Source: Piper betle (taxonomy: Eukaryota > Streptophyta > Magnoliopsida > Piperales > Piperaceae). From it: a DNA stretch of 64,000 nt. Below are positions 1 through 11,704 of this stretch, piece after piece; position 1 is the first letter of the stretch; every line of letters begins with the position of its first letter. The notes beneath the pieces were generated by a model. The model searched no databases and was not told where the DNA came from. It saw only the letters and a program-made list of their open reading frames with translations. Made by a program: the position numbers and the translations under genes. The stretch spans positions 19,519-83,518 of the forward strand of contig JAURVB010001877.1 of NCBI GenBank assembly GCA_033002965.1, given 5' to 3'.

Positions 1-853
1 TTGGATGTCTGATGATTGTTGTCTCTTTATCACGTTAAACATGCAATGCAATTGTTGTGGGGTAAAAAAACTCGTCATGCATTTATAATGAATGTTTTCT
101 GGCTTTTCATCATCGTTTCCCCCCAAGTCCCCGAGCTCTCCGTGTGAATGTCTAGTTAAATTAATCAATTTGAGTGCTAAGTGCTTTCAAGTGGACTGTA
201 AACCAGAATAGGGTCAAGCAGGCTGTATCCATTTCTCAAGTTCGACGAGTGATTTCAGAATTAATTTAAGCCATTTCCAGGCATCTATTTATCAAGTTTC
301 CCTTTCCCCATACGCAACTCTAGAAAGTTGTGTGAAGTGTATGTGATTTTGGTACCCACCAGCAAAGTATCTATTTTTATCCAACTCGGTGATTGGGTAA
401 TTCTGAAAAGTAGCCTCGTGAATGAAGATCTCCAGAATGAAGCACGGTTATTATTTATGATAAATGACACTACGATTTGCAACAACTGACTTTCGTTTGT
501 TACCTGATCCAACCAAACCACCCAGAAGAGAAGAATTTTTACGGATGAGAAATGTGGTCGGACGACCTAACCAAGTTCCTTGTGCGATCCATCTCCTCAA
601 TTGAGTTAGCATGCAAGCACCACATTAATATAATTGGAGAAACGTAGTGCCTCGAAATACAACTCTGAATGAGAACTAGAACATGGATTAGTTACACCCA
701 GTTAGAGCAAAAGTTGGTGCGGTTAGGTTCCCGGCAACCACAAAAAAGAACTAACTGAATCACTCTAATAAAGGACGAACGAAGGTCACGTTGTATGCAT
801 GGAATGAATCTCCTACCACACAAGGAATCACGTAAAGCAGCAAGCAACCCAAC
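1..853. other. 5' intergenic sequence, no supported gene
   Basis: No open frame here matches a family I recognise. A minus-strand frame at 285-521 lacks recognisable domains and is probably chance. The last 60 bases lead directly into the small membrane-protein gene and probably contain its 5' untranslated region. Confidence 0.5.
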
Positions 854-1219
854 ATGAGCCTTAAATTCCTCCTCCCTCCCTCACTCCGCAGCCTGGTCCA
901 GCACCGGCCATTGCTCATCTACGCCCTATCCTGGACTGCCCTCTTGACAGTTGCTGTTGCCATCGCCTATTTCTTGCCGGAGATGGCATTTGCGTGGGCA
1001 GTGACACCTACTTCGGCCTTCTCAGAGGCATGTCAGGAAGAGGAGACCATCAGGGTTCCCCTCGGATGGCCAGGAGAGGTTGTGTGCTTGCCGGGGCAGC
1101 TCTTTCAGAGGTCGAAGACCGACATGATGGTGCAACCAATGTTTGCAGCGCTGGTTGTAGCAGGAGGTGCGTGTTTTGTGCGAGCTATGGGTCTCTGGGA
1201 AGGAGACTCCACATCTTGA
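854..1219 (+). CDS. Small plant membrane protein of unknown function (121 aa)
   Basis: A single-exon frame of 121 codons. It opens with a basic stretch (PPSLRSLVQHRP), then a hydrophobic segment at about residues 20-46 and a second at about 95-112, with a loop between them containing two cysteines (in SEACQEEE and EVVCLPG). This is the layout of a two-pass membrane protein. I recall similar short plant-only proteins that start with a PPSLR...HRPLL motif, but no function is known to me. The start at 854 is chosen because the conserved-looking PPSL motif follows at once. Part of the coding region (from about codon 75) recurs as a decayed copy near 5150, which shows that the locus took part in the local tandem duplication. 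The adjacent UNC93-like gene is convergent. Confidence 0.7.
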   Translation: MSLKFLLPPSLRSLVQHRPLLIYALSWTALLTVAVAIAYFLPEMAFAWAVTPTSAFSEACQEEETIRVPLGWPGEVVCLPGQLFQRSKTDMMVQPMFAALVVAGGACFVRAMGLWEGDSTS

Positions 1220-1596
1220 AAGAAGTCCACCCATTGTCTTTAGGTCTGGTATTTCACAGACATTCTTTTTTATTAGGTTATATGCAACCATACTTCTTTC
1301 ATGGCACCAAGAAACAAATATACCTGTTAACTGGAGGAGGAAGACGAGAGGCAACAAACATGCATGTTCTCTTTTTCATATTACTCTGTGAAATGCATGT
1401 CCACTCAACGAGCGTAAAAGCATTGTTTCCATTTCACAATTTAGAGGCATGGAAGCTCTGAACATTAAACATCTTTGAAAACAAAATACAATCACGACAG
1501 GGAAAGCCACAACATAACAGTACAAGTATCAGAAGATTGGTGGCAACAATCACAACGATTCAGTCGAGAACGCCTTCTGTACACAAAGAGTAAGAA

Positions 1597-4492
1597 CTAA
1601 AAAGCCGCCACAGAAGAGCAGAGAGCTACAATCATCACCAACAACATGGCTTCTAACGAGATGTGTGGACTGAGGAAGAAGACTACCGAAATCGCAGCAC
1701 TTTGCCAGACTTTAAGTTGCGCAAAAGCCGCTTCCTGGAAACAACGTAGCAGTTAATGGAATGATCAGTTTAAGATGCTCTTATCTTAAAAAAATAGATT
1801 GTTGACAAAATTAAATTAGGATTTTAATCTATATAATAGGTGAAGAAACAGCAACAAAGAACTCTTTATTACTGTGTCATGCTTGAATAGCATCCCGAGA
1901 ATAGCATTTAGCTGCGTGTTAAATACTCCATCGCCAATACCCCATATAACCGCCATTACTAAAGGATACACCATCGCAAGCACACCAGTGGGCAGGCTGA
2001 AAAAACAAATGATAGAAAGTTAATTAAATAAATAGAAGTTAAACTTGGAATAAATTAAAAGCTAACAAGAGCATACTCCAAATGCAACCATTTCTACATC
2101 TTCAAGGCTACTAATTCCTCCTAAATAGTTATGCTTAAGGAAGCACTCTGTTCAACCATAGCCCTTTCTAAATGAACTACAACTATATTACTCCTTCTCC
2201 AATTTGATGAATCACCTTTTACACTTCTCACTGACCACTGTAATTTACTTATATACATGGTTCCCAACTTATCCTATGACAAAAGTACCATAATCACAAG
2301 GTCCATTCCAGTTTTATGCTTCTTCAAGCATTCATCATTTTATCTATATTACAAGGGTACTATGGCCACTGGCGTATCTTGAAAGTATCCATGTATAACC
2401 TACTACCACAAAAGGAACATTGAGTTTGATGTTCGTAAGGTATGAAGAAAATTTTGGTTGCGTAAGGTAATTAATTCAAGCTTCCTCACCTGTATTTCAA
2501 CAAAATCCAAAAAGCACGAATCCTTGAAGGAAAGATCCACCAGAAACGATCCAAGTAGCAGAAGAAAGCCCAGAAGTGAATCGCCCAACTACCCACGAAC
2601 ACTAAATAACATTGACATTAAGTAGTCATCAGAATGGGGAAGAGTTTGAGCATTTTGGCCTAACAAATACATAATTCAAATGATAAGGTAAACAACAAAA
2701 CAACTATTATGAAAATGACCAACATGATCACACCATTTCTACATTCCACAGACAAGTGACGACCAAAATAGATGAAAGACAGTTGAGACAGAAGAAAGTC
2801 AAGATGAAACAGGAGCTATAATACTTACTAAAGCATCAGCTGCGCCATATACTGCCATGGCACCGCCAACACCAGCCACACCAAGGGCCGGTGTTACAAT
2901 ATATTTAGTGAACTCAGCCCTGACAAGCAAAGCATCAATAGCATGTTATCTTTCTCTAGGTATAGAGTAAAAGATAACAAAAATAAAAACCTTTAGATAC
3001 CAGACAAATGCTTGTTGCAAGCCACTATATGCAATAAGTGGAATAATTAGAAGCATCTTCACTTTGCAAAGAGGAGCAACAACCAACTTCAGCAGAGACA
3101 AGGTGGAATTGCGATCTGTAGATGCAACATCCTCATCCTCACTCTTCACATCCGTCAGAAAACACATCAACACAGTACCAATGGTCATGCTACCCAGAAA
3201 TACTATATACAACAAAGTTGTGCCACCGACACTCTCTCCTTCCTGTGCAAGTGAAATATTTATCGGTCGTCAAATTTCTTGAGCAAAATTTCCAAAGCAT
3301 GCCACCAAATCATTAACTAACTTACAAATTTATTCATACAAAAAGCCGGGAATATAAGATATGAATGGCAATATTTGACCATCAATGCATTGAAGTAATT
3401 GGAATATACCTTTCCATTTTTCAACAGCACAACAGAGATCAAATTGCCAACCAACTACACATGGAGTTGAAAATTATTAGCTGCTATACGTTGAGCAAAG
3501 GTGAAATAAGAAAAACTAGAAAGAAATGATAATTGATACTTGTTTTATATGCAGTTTACCTGAGTACTTGCAAACACTCCCCAGAATTCTCCATTGAAGC
3601 TTCCAATTACAGTTCCTTCATGCAAATCACGTTCTTTTGCATAGATCCTCGCAGCAGAAGTTAAATATGTTCCCTGACTTGCCACAATAAAATTAAGACT
3701 CGTCAATGTGTGTTCTTCCATACTCAGCATATAGATGAGCTGAAAATTGTGAATGCTTCTAACCTGACCAACCCAGATAATTGAAGCAGCATAGCCAAGA
3801 TAAAGTGAAGATGGAACCATTGTATACCTAAACCATCAGATTAGGCTTTTAAAAAACGCGAGCAGCTTGAGAAGGCATGTTCAGATGTAAAGATTTAAGA
3901 AGGTTAAGATCAGAATTGACTAATTAATAAACTTTAACAAGTATTTCACAGCTAAAAATCATAAATTATTCCCTTTAGATCTACTGCAACTATCCGTTCC
4001 TTCCCATTTGAAGAAAAGAGCAGAAATAAGGCGTGTACCCATCAACCATTGCAAAATTTGGCCCCAGAAAACAAATTGCAACATCAAACATTGAAGAAGC
4101 TTACCATGAAGGTTTCAAATTGGAAGCAATAAACAACCAATAACCAGTGGTGCCCAGAACCAGAGCTTTCTTGGAACGCAGCATCCTCACCATGGGAGAA
4201 GCAATTAGCGAGAAAAAGGTGAAGGAGAGATACAAAATCCCCAACGAAACCGTACCCAGATCACCTTCCTTCAAGTCAGAAAATGAAAAATGCTCAAAAT
4301 ATAAAACCAAAAAAAAAAAACCACCAAAACCAAGTTCCTGACCGTGTTCACCGAGCTCTCCAGATTCTGAACAGCACCATAAGCCAAGAAGACGAACCAG
4401 AAAGCAAAGCTCAATATGTGGGCATCCCTAGCTCGGCTTCTGGGTGGTGATCTACCAGCCGCAAGCAGGGCTTCCTCCTCGCCAGTATCCAT
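1597..4492 (-). CDS. UNC93-like protein 3-type transporter, copy A (ten exons, two 1-bp homopolymer disruptions)
   Basis: Resembles plant UNC93-like protein 3, a multi-pass membrane protein of the UNC93/major-facilitator group; the substrate is not established. Exons on the minus strand: 4492-4343, 4268-4105, 3827-3764, 3673-3560, 3454-3410, 3242-3001, 2919-2829, 2601-2490, 1996-1873 and 1734-1597. Diagnostic stretches include LGTTGYWLF, ASIIWVGQ, GTYLTSAARIYA, GLQQAFVW and AFAQLKVWQSAA. The start MDTGEEEALL is followed by an acidic N-terminus as in the family. Exon 8 (about 2497-2506) is one T short against copy B and the family, which moves the frame and exposes a TGA. Exon 10 has another short T run near 1599 that creates a TAG inside the last membrane segment. 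With both runs one base longer the frame would continue to a family-like C-terminus, so the gene is either recently broken or mis-sequenced. About 415-430 residues if intact; the Arabidopsis relative has about 437. Confidence 0.8.
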
Positions 4493-4537
4493 CTCTCAAA
4501 CCGGCAAACTTTTTGGATGCTGCAATCCAGTAGCTGC

Positions 4538-4573
<36 letters not shown>

Positions 4574-4598
4574 TGGGAGAGAGAGAGAGAGAGAGAGA
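4538..4598. repeat. (TA)n then (GA)n microsatellite in the 5' leader of UNC93-like copy A
   Basis: An alternating TA tract passes directly into GA repeats. It lies 45-105 bases upstream of the minus-strand start codon at 4492, so it is probably transcribed as a UA/CU-rich leader. Copy B lacks it. Confidence 0.85.
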
Positions 4599-5146
4599 TG
4601 ATAAGGTAAAAATTGCCGTCGTCGTCACAGAAAACGAATTCAATAATCTGCCGGCCGCAATCGAGGGAGCAACAAGACAGGAGGAAACTCTTCTGTGAGA
4701 AGAACTCCAGTCAGGTTCCATAAATAGAAAAAAAGATCGAAGCTTTGTGGACGAGATCGACGAAATCTGATCAACCCGAAACGACAAGTTGCTCGTCCAG
4801 GTCGTGTCTCTCTGTCGAATCTCGGAGGGTTTAAGAAGGCAATAAACAGCGCAAATTCATCAATTCAAATACCCAATATTCAATCGCCAGTGTTGTTTTC
4901 GGAAGAAGAAGATGCCAACCACCAGAACCCAAATCGAAATCCTCAAATTTACATGAGTAATGTACTCCCAACTAGAAATTCATTTATTACTGGGCACAAA
5001 AGCCATAGCTTTTACATCATATACCGAAGTTTCATCACAAAAAAGCCACAGCTATTACATCATATATGCGGAACTTTTATCACAGCCAACAAGCAGAAAT
5101 CCTACCAACTACACAACAACGATCTACAGAAGCAACTAGACATCAG

Positions 5147-5280
5147 GGCTGCGTGCTTGCCGGCGCAGATCTTTCATAGGTAGAAGGTCGACATGATGGT
5201 GCTGCCGATGTGTCCATATCTTCTTGTAGCAGGAGCTGCGTGTTTTGTGCGAGAAATGAGTCTACTACACTAGAATCTTG
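5147..5280 (+). pseudogene. Truncated, decayed copy of the small membrane-protein gene
   Basis: Matches the last third of the gene at 854-1219: the region coding for VCLPGQLFQRSKTDMM, then VAGGACFVRAMGL. The copy has no start codon, no promoter-side sequence and several frame breaks, including an in-frame TAG early on. Its left edge marks the breakpoint of the tandem duplication. Confidence 0.8.
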
Positions 5281-5539
5281 AAACTATGCAATCACATTTC
5301 TCTTTGGGCATCTATATACAGCAGGAGGAAGACAAGAGGCAACCAATCTGTATGTATTCAGCTTGAGCTGATAAACATTTTTTCCTTCATTAAAGCTCCG
5401 AAAATTAAACTTCTCACATCCAATTAGAATCCCAATGAAAAAAGCCACAACATAATAACAGTGCAAGTACCAGATTGGTGGTAACGATCACGATTCAGTC
5501 GAGAAGACGTTCTGTACACAAAGAGCAAGAACTAGAAAA

Positions 5540-8215
5540 GCTACAATCATCACCGACGACATGGTTTGTAACGAGATGTGTGGACTAAGGAAGCAAACAG
5601 CCGCAATGGCAGCACTTTACCAAACTTTCAGCTGTGCAAAACAGCTTCCTGGAGACAGCATAGCAGTTAATGGATGAACAGTTTGAGAAGTTCTTTTAAA
5701 CTTATAATAATAGTTTCTATCTTATAATAGGTGACGAAACCACAACAAACAAATGTTTATTACAGTATCATGTTTGAATAGCATTCCTAGAATTGCATTT
5801 AGCCGTGGGTCAAATACTCCATCACCAATACCCCATATGGCCGCCATTACTAGAGGATACGCCGTCGCAAGCACGCTAGTGGGCAGGCCGGAAAAAATAA
5901 ACGATGAAAGGAAGTTAATTAATAAAAACTAGAAGTTTAACTTCCCATAGATGAAAATCTGTAGCAGCTAACATGAACACTCAATAATACTCCAAATGCA
6001 ACCATTTCTACATCTACAAGGCTACTAAGTCCTCGTACATTGTTATGTTTTTTAGGAAAGTAATCTATTGTATCATAGCACTTCAATATGAATCACAACT
6101 ATATTCTTTCTCTTATTTGCTGAATCAACCTTTTCACCCATCTCATATATCAACTTTAATTTGCTTATATCTATCAAATCAGTACCCACCACAACACCAA
6201 GGAACTGGAAGCATCCATGCATAAGCTACCACAATGGAAACGCTGCGTTTTATGTTCATAAGATACCAAGAAAAGTCTAAGGTAAATAGTTCAAGTTTCA
6301 TCACCTATATTTTAACAAAATCCAAAGAAGCATGAAGCCTTGAAGGAAAGCACCACCGGAAACAATACAATAAAGCCCAGAAGTGAATCGCCCAACTAAA
6401 CACGAACATCTCATTAAGGACTGATCAGAATGGAAAAAGAATTGAGCCCTTTAGCCTAACGGATACATAATTGAGATGATAAACATTTATTTCTCATCGT
6501 GAACACATTAATCACCGTCATTTCTATATCAACAGACAAGTGACAACCAGAAGAGAAGCAAGAAAGAGGAGATGAAAAAAGCATGCTAGTGCTACAGTAC
6601 TAACTAAAGAATCAGCTGCGCCAAATACTGCCATGGCACCACCAACACCAGCTACACCAAGGGCCGGTGTTACAATATACTTAAGTGAACTCAGCCCTCA
6701 CAAGCAAAGCATCAATAGCATGTTATCTTTCTCAAGATAAATATGAAAAGAAGATAACAATAGGAACTCTTAAAATACCAGATGCAATAAGTGGAATGAT
6801 TAGAAGCATTTTCGCATCAAGAAGGGGAGCTACAACCAACTTAAGTAGTGACAAGATGGATTTCCGATCTGTAGAGACATCCTTTACATCCTCAGTCTCC
6901 GTATCCGTTAGAAAACACATCAACACTGTACCAATAGTCATGCTCCCCAGAAATACTACATATAACGAAGTGGTGCCACCGACACTCTCCCGCACCTGTG
7001 CAAGTGAAATCCTTATCAGTGGGCAAACATCCCGAGCAGAATTTCCAAAACAAATTTATTCATACATAAGGTCACAAACATAAGATATGGATGACAATAT
7101 TCGTCCATCGATGTACTTGGGTCATTGCGACATACCTTTCCATCTTTCAACAGAACAATTGAGATCAAATTGCCAATGAACTACACATGCAGTTGAAGAC
7201 TATTAAGCTGCTACATGTTGAGCAAAAGTGGAAGAACAAAAACTAGAAAGAAAAAATTACCGATAGTTGTTCCATATGCAGTTTACCTGCGTATTTGCAA
7301 ACACTCCCCAGAATTCTCCATGAAGCTTCCAATTACTGCTCCTTCATGCAAATCACCTTCTCTAGCATAGATCCTCGCGGCAGAAGTTAAATACGTTCCC
7401 TGACTTGCCACAATTAAATTAAAAGAATAATCAATTTGTGCTTTCTTATTCTCGCATATAGATGAACCGAAAATTGTGAATGCTTCTAACCTGACCAACC
7501 CAGATAATTGAAGCAGCAAAGCCTAGATAAAATGATGCCGGAATCATTGTATACCTAAACATTAGAGTAAGCCATTATTAACAAAGTGGCCTAAAAGAGA
7601 CACTAGCAATTTAAGAAAACATGTTGACATGTATATTTAACCGTTAAGACCAGAATTACCGATTCAATAATTTACAATAAAAATTCATAGCTAACATTCA
7701 ATTATTGCTTCACGGTAGACAATAGCAGAGGTATCACATGTTATCATCAATCCACTTTCATGGAAACCAAAGTTCAAGACCTCGACACTGAATTCAAGAG
7801 AACATCGAGACAGCTTACCAGGCAGCCTTCAAACTGGAAGCAGTAAACAACCAATAACTAGTGGTGGCCAGAACCAGAGCTTTCTTGCAACCCAGCATCC
7901 TCACCATGGGAGAAGCAATTATCGAGAAAAAGGTGAGGAGAAGGAGAGATACAAAACCCCCCAACGAAACACTACCCAGATTGCCTTCCTTCAAATTCAG
8001 TTCGAAAAATGCTCATGCACAAAATCAAACAAACACAAAACTCCCGAACCAAATTGCTCACCGTGTTCACCGAACTATCCAGATTCTGTACAGCATGATA
8101 ACCCAAGAAAACAAACCAAAGCACAAAACTCAATATGTGGCCATCCCTCGTTCGGCTTCTGGGCGGTGATCTATAGTCTATACCCGCCACAAGCAGGGAT
8201 TCCCTTCGCGAATAC
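5540..8215 (-). pseudogene. UNC93-like copy B, pseudogene
   Basis: All ten exons of the neighbouring UNC93-like gene can be followed at the same spacing, but many are damaged. The original start codon is lost (the region coding MDTGEE in copy A has no ATG at about 8210). Exon 4 lacks one A near 7320, which ends the frame after GSFMENSGECLQIRR. Exon 6 has lost 25 bases near 6781, removing the conserved YSGLQQAFV segment beside the splice site. Exon 7 has one extra T, giving TAA near 6682. The exon 8 acceptor AG is displaced, and that exon also lacks nine bases. Exon 10 has a one-base loss, and a CAA glutamine codon has become TAA. Its C-terminal tail (FLVLALCVQNVFSTES) is better preserved than in copy A. 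Residual splicing and expression are possible, but no full-length product is. Confidence 0.88.
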
Positions 8216-8760
8216 CCTCGCTACCCACGTCCCAAGAGCTGCAAACTCTTTGGATGCTACAATCCAACTGCAGCACCTGCAAGGCCACCGACAACCTCCC
8301 AATACTCGAATTCAATAATCGGCCGGCAGCAATCGTTAGAGCTAAAATACAATAGAAGGGTACCCTTCTTTGAGAAGGGATCTAATTAGATTCCCCGAAT
8401 AGAAAAACAAGATCGCAACTTTGTTGAAGAAATTGACAAGCAGCACGTCAAGATCATATCTTTTTGTTTTATCAACAAAGCAAAATTCATTAATTCAACA
8501 CCCAAAATGTTCTGTTCGCAGGCAGAAAAAGAAGACGCCAGGTACCAGAACCCAACAAATTTAATTTACAGCATCAAATTGACAAAAACGAACGATGTAC
8601 TCCGAGGTAGAAATCCATTTACTGGGGCATGAAAGCCAATATTATCTTTTACATCATCATATATACTCGAAGTTTCTTTCTTTCATCATAACCAACCAAC
8701 AAGCAGAAAACCTGACAAACTACACAAGATCGATCTACGAGGAAACTAAGCACAAGTCAT

Positions 8761-9177
8761 TCAAGAGCTGGTGAACTTGGTGACGGCCTTGGTCCCCTCG
8801 GAGACGGCGTGCTTGGCGAGCTCCCCCGGCAGGACGAGGCGAACGGAGGTCTGGATCTCCCTGGAGGTGATGGTAGGCTTCTTGTTGTAGCGGGCGAGTC
8901 GGGACGCCTCCTGGGCGAGCTTCTCGAAGATGTCGTTGATGAAGCTGTTCATGATCCCCATCGCCTTGCTCGAGATGCCGATGTCCGGGTGCACCTGCTT
9001 CAACACCTTGAAGATGTAGATCTTGTACGTCTCGGTACTCTTCTTCACCCGCTTCTTCTTCTTCTTGTCGCCGCCCTCCTTGGGCAGCCGCTTCTCCGCC
9101 TTGGGCTTCTTCTCCGCCGGCGCCTTCTCCGCCGCCGGCTTCTTCTCCGCGGGCTTCTTCTCCGCCTTCGGCGCCAT
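8761..9177 (-). CDS. Histone H2B (138 aa)
   Basis: Intronless core histone gene. Residues 1-45 form a lysine/alanine-rich tail with repeated AEKKP motifs and the plant KAEKRLPK block. Residues from about 46 form the histone fold with diagnostic stretches [30 protein letters not shown] and [17 protein letters not shown]. Lys134 in AVTKFTSS corresponds to the conserved mono-ubiquitination site. The protein pairs with H2A in the nucleosome. The gene is intact and GC-rich. Upstream on the minus strand lie a TATA-like box, a CCAAT box and a near-perfect plant histone promoter element, consistent with S-phase transcription. Its 3' flank was duplicated to about 4950-5140. Confidence 0.97.
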   Translation of the reverse strand: MAPKAEKKPAEKKPAAEKAPAEKKPKAEKRLPKEGGDKKKKKRVKKSTETYKIYIFKVLKQVHPDIGISSKAMGIMNSFINDIFEKLAQEASRLARYNKKPTITSREIQTSVRLVLPGELAKHAVSEGTKAVTKFTSS

Positions 9178-9244
9178 TGCTCCGGCAAACGACGACGATG
9201 GATCTCCGGTGAGGGTGTTAGGACGGAGACGGTGTTGGTTTGGG

Positions 9245-9252
9245 TATAAATA
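9245..9252 (-). promoter_or_regulatory. TATA-like box of the H2B gene
   Basis: TATTTATA on the minus strand, 68-75 bases upstream of the H2B start codon. This suits a short histone leader. Confidence 0.7.
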
Positions 9253-9272
9253 GAGATGGGGAAGCGGATTTG

Positions 9273-9277
9273 ATTGG
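9273..9277 (-). promoter_or_regulatory. CCAAT box of the H2B gene
   Basis: CCAAT on the minus strand (ATTGG on plus), about 20 bases upstream of the TATA-like box, in the order expected for plant histone promoters. Confidence 0.6.
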
Positions 9278-9290
9278 CTATTTGGGGAGG

Positions 9291-9308
9291 CGCAGATCGA
9301 TGACGTGG
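9291..9308 (-). promoter_or_regulatory. Plant histone type I element (hexamer plus octamer)
   Basis: Minus strand reads CCACGTCATCGATCTGCG. The known plant type I histone element is CCACGTCANCGATCCGCG, so this matches at all defined positions but one. It combines the ACGTCA hexamer and the octamer that drive S-phase expression of H3/H4/H2B genes, and lies correctly upstream of the CCAAT and TATA boxes. Confidence 0.85.
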
Positions 9309-9309
9309 A

Positions 9310-10860
9310 TGGGTATCGATCGTTGGTTTTCGTGGGTGAAATAGGATGATGGACGGGTGGGATGTGGGGAGAATGTAAGAGGCTCTTGTTTTTTTATATA
9401 TAACATCAAAGTAGAAGCTCTTGTTTTTTTATAAATAATAAATATTTTTATACAAGTGCTTTAACAACTATAAAAATATTATATGCTATTGTAAATGTCT
9501 GTTATTAGTATTCTTGTATAAATTACAAATTGCAAAGAGTTTTTTTCTTGTAGATTAATGTGAACTTTTGATATAAGTACTTTTACACATAATTTGATGC
9601 AAATTATTTATATACATTGTTTCTTATATATGTTTAGGTTTCTGTAAATATGTCCTCATGCTTTAATTGCACAATTTGTTTTATCTCATGAATGTAAATT
9701 TTACAAATTACTGAAAAAAATGGCACCAAAAGACAAAAATATACAATTATTATAAAAAATGCATAAAAAGCTGAAGTGTTAATAGGTTAAAGGATTTTAT
9801 GAATAAATATATTAGTTTGATTATTAATTTAAATTAAATATTCATGTAATTAATAAGCATTACGTATAAAATAATTATTTATTAATTAGTATATCCGAGA
9901 CGTTGTTGAGATCTCTTGAAGGGATAGCGATTTGGTGAAGCAAACGATACAGCATATAACATTTTTTTTAATTGGAAAAAATAATTATATAAATTAAGTT
10001 AATCTACTCTAATTAAATCGATCGAAGATCACTCTAACGATAGATTTGTAGACCTTTCGACTTTTAGAGACTAGTTTGAGAACAGAAAGAGTGAGCGTCG
10101 TCAAAAACCAACCTGTGAAGCAGACATTTGCTGCCTCACATATGCACATATATTTGTAGACGAATCCAGGGTGGGGTTTTAACCATTGCTGCCTTACGAT
10201 TACATCTGCACATATTTTTTTGTTTCTTGCTGATGCATTTGTAGATTAATTGGCTAACTTCACCTTATATTGTAACATTTAACTTCTTTCTGCGCTGTGC
10301 CTTGAATGTCCTTTTCTTTTTCCCTTGCTAATCAAAATAAGTTCTCTGGCTTCTCGTGCATCTGTGGCAGACACATGGTTGGTAGCGTTGCCCACTGTCA
10401 TGAACACCGGTTAGCCATGGCCTCCCGCCTTCTTTCAAGGCTCTGTCACTTCAAGGATGCGGCTTTTACCTTACCTTAAGTTCAGGTACTCGTTCAATTA
10501 GTAACGGAGGATTAGTTCCGTAATTAAACATATATGAATAATTTAAGGGGCAAGCATTGGACGAAGTGGGAGCATAATGAAGATGAATCGTAGAAAAACT
10601 AGAGAGATAATAAGAAACCTAACTTCGTCAGGTCAACTCATCTAACGGTTGCAATACGGGAGAGCCTTCGATCAATCATCTAGAAATTTGGGTGGTTGAT
10701 TTTTGCCTTGGCAAACAAATATATATATATATATATATATATGAGGCAATTGGGTGCGTTCTGAAAATTTTTTTTGTCCTTAAACTTTGACATCGGCCAT
10801 CCGATTAGAAAGATGATCAAGATTTATTATTTTCAAAAAAATTAAACTTTCCCTATTCGC
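9310..10860. other. AT-rich intergenic sequence
   Basis: No open frame, RNA gene or element termini that I can support. It contains a short (AT)n run near 10715-10741. The composition is typical of degraded plant intergenic DNA. Confidence 0.5.
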
Positions 10861-11639
10861 TGCCTCGTTGTGCATTTGGTCCAGGGACGCCCCCCTCCTC
10901 GCTCCCCCTTGACCCCACTATCCTGTTGCGGCCACCACCCCTCCCTGCTACACCTTGACCCTGCCCCCGCAACTCCCTTCTCTACCCCGCTCCCCCCTCC
11001 CCCTCTACCCCACTCCTACTCCCTCGTTGTTCGATTACAAAGACAACTTGTCCCTTGTGTAGCTGACTCTACGTGGCCTTATCGGCTGCCCACCACAAAC
11101 AAAACCTAGTTGTCCCCCAACCAAATTTGGCCAAGGGACGACCATGCCTGGCCAGCAGCGGCCAGGTCTAACCAGCGGCGATTGGACCTAGCCAACAACG
11201 GCTAGAGTTGGTCGCGCCTTGAAAAATTTCTATTGCTACTTGGAGCTGGCCGATGCTTCACTGCGCAATGTTGACGCGCCCCCCCCCCCCCCCCCCCCCC
11301 GATCTGTTGTCTCCCTCGCCGATCTCAACGCAGCCTAGCCACCCCTTGTCGCACACTGCCGTCCCTCATGCAGCTCATTGCGGCCAAGCCCAGATGTGGC
11401 TAGCATGGCCGTGTGACGGCAGCGATGTCTGGCCGCCCCACGGCTTTGGCTAGTGTGCTGCCAGACAAGGCTACCCGCGGTCGGATGTGGCCGGCACGGC
11501 CGCACGGAGTCCACTAGTGCCATAGGGGGATTTTACTTTTTTTTTAAATCAACAGAATAGATCTAGGCCGTCATTGGAGAATTCATATTAAAGCAGGGGC
11601 AAGAATGCCTCCCTTTGTCTGGCTAAGAAACACTTTACC

Positions 11640-11681
<42 letters not shown>

Positions 11682-11690
11682 ATTTTGTTC
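10861..11690. repeat. Low-complexity C-rich region with a C22 tract and a (TA)n tract
   Basis: About 10880-11020 is pyrimidine/C-rich, 11279-11300 is an uninterrupted run of 22 C, and 11642-11679 is a (TA)n microsatellite. Open frames here are proline/alanine-rich low complexity and not credible genes. A GGCCAG/CGGC-rich stretch at 11130-11200 looks like a decayed local repeat. Confidence 0.6.
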
Positions 11691-11704
11691 ATTTCTCTAA
11701 TTTT

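Larger units (their letters stand above)
1079..5145. repeat. Tandem segmental duplication, copy A
   Basis: This block and the next (5147-8757) are diverged copies of one segment. Colinear landmarks are: the back half of the small membrane-protein gene (1079-1219 versus about 5150-5280), its 3' region (1330-1600 versus 5320-5530), all ten exons of an UNC93-like gene, and a tail that matches the 3' flank of histone H2B (about 4950-5140 versus 8560-8750). The right edge therefore carries a copy of the H2B downstream sequence even though the only H2B gene lies beyond copy B. Confidence 0.85.
5147..8757. repeat. Tandem segmental duplication, copy B
   Basis: Second copy of the block described at 1079-5145. 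It starts inside the coding region of the small membrane-protein gene and ends in the 3' flank of histone H2B, a few bases before the H2B stop codon. Coding changes in this copy are severe, so it is the copy that has decayed. Confidence 0.85.

Noticed and set aside
8809..9253. Plus-strand frames of 146 and 76 codons
   Set aside because: Antisense to histone H2B and Leu/Arg-rich; no domain.
11253..11523. Frames across the C22 tract
   Set aside because: Poly-Pro from the homopolymer; not a gene.
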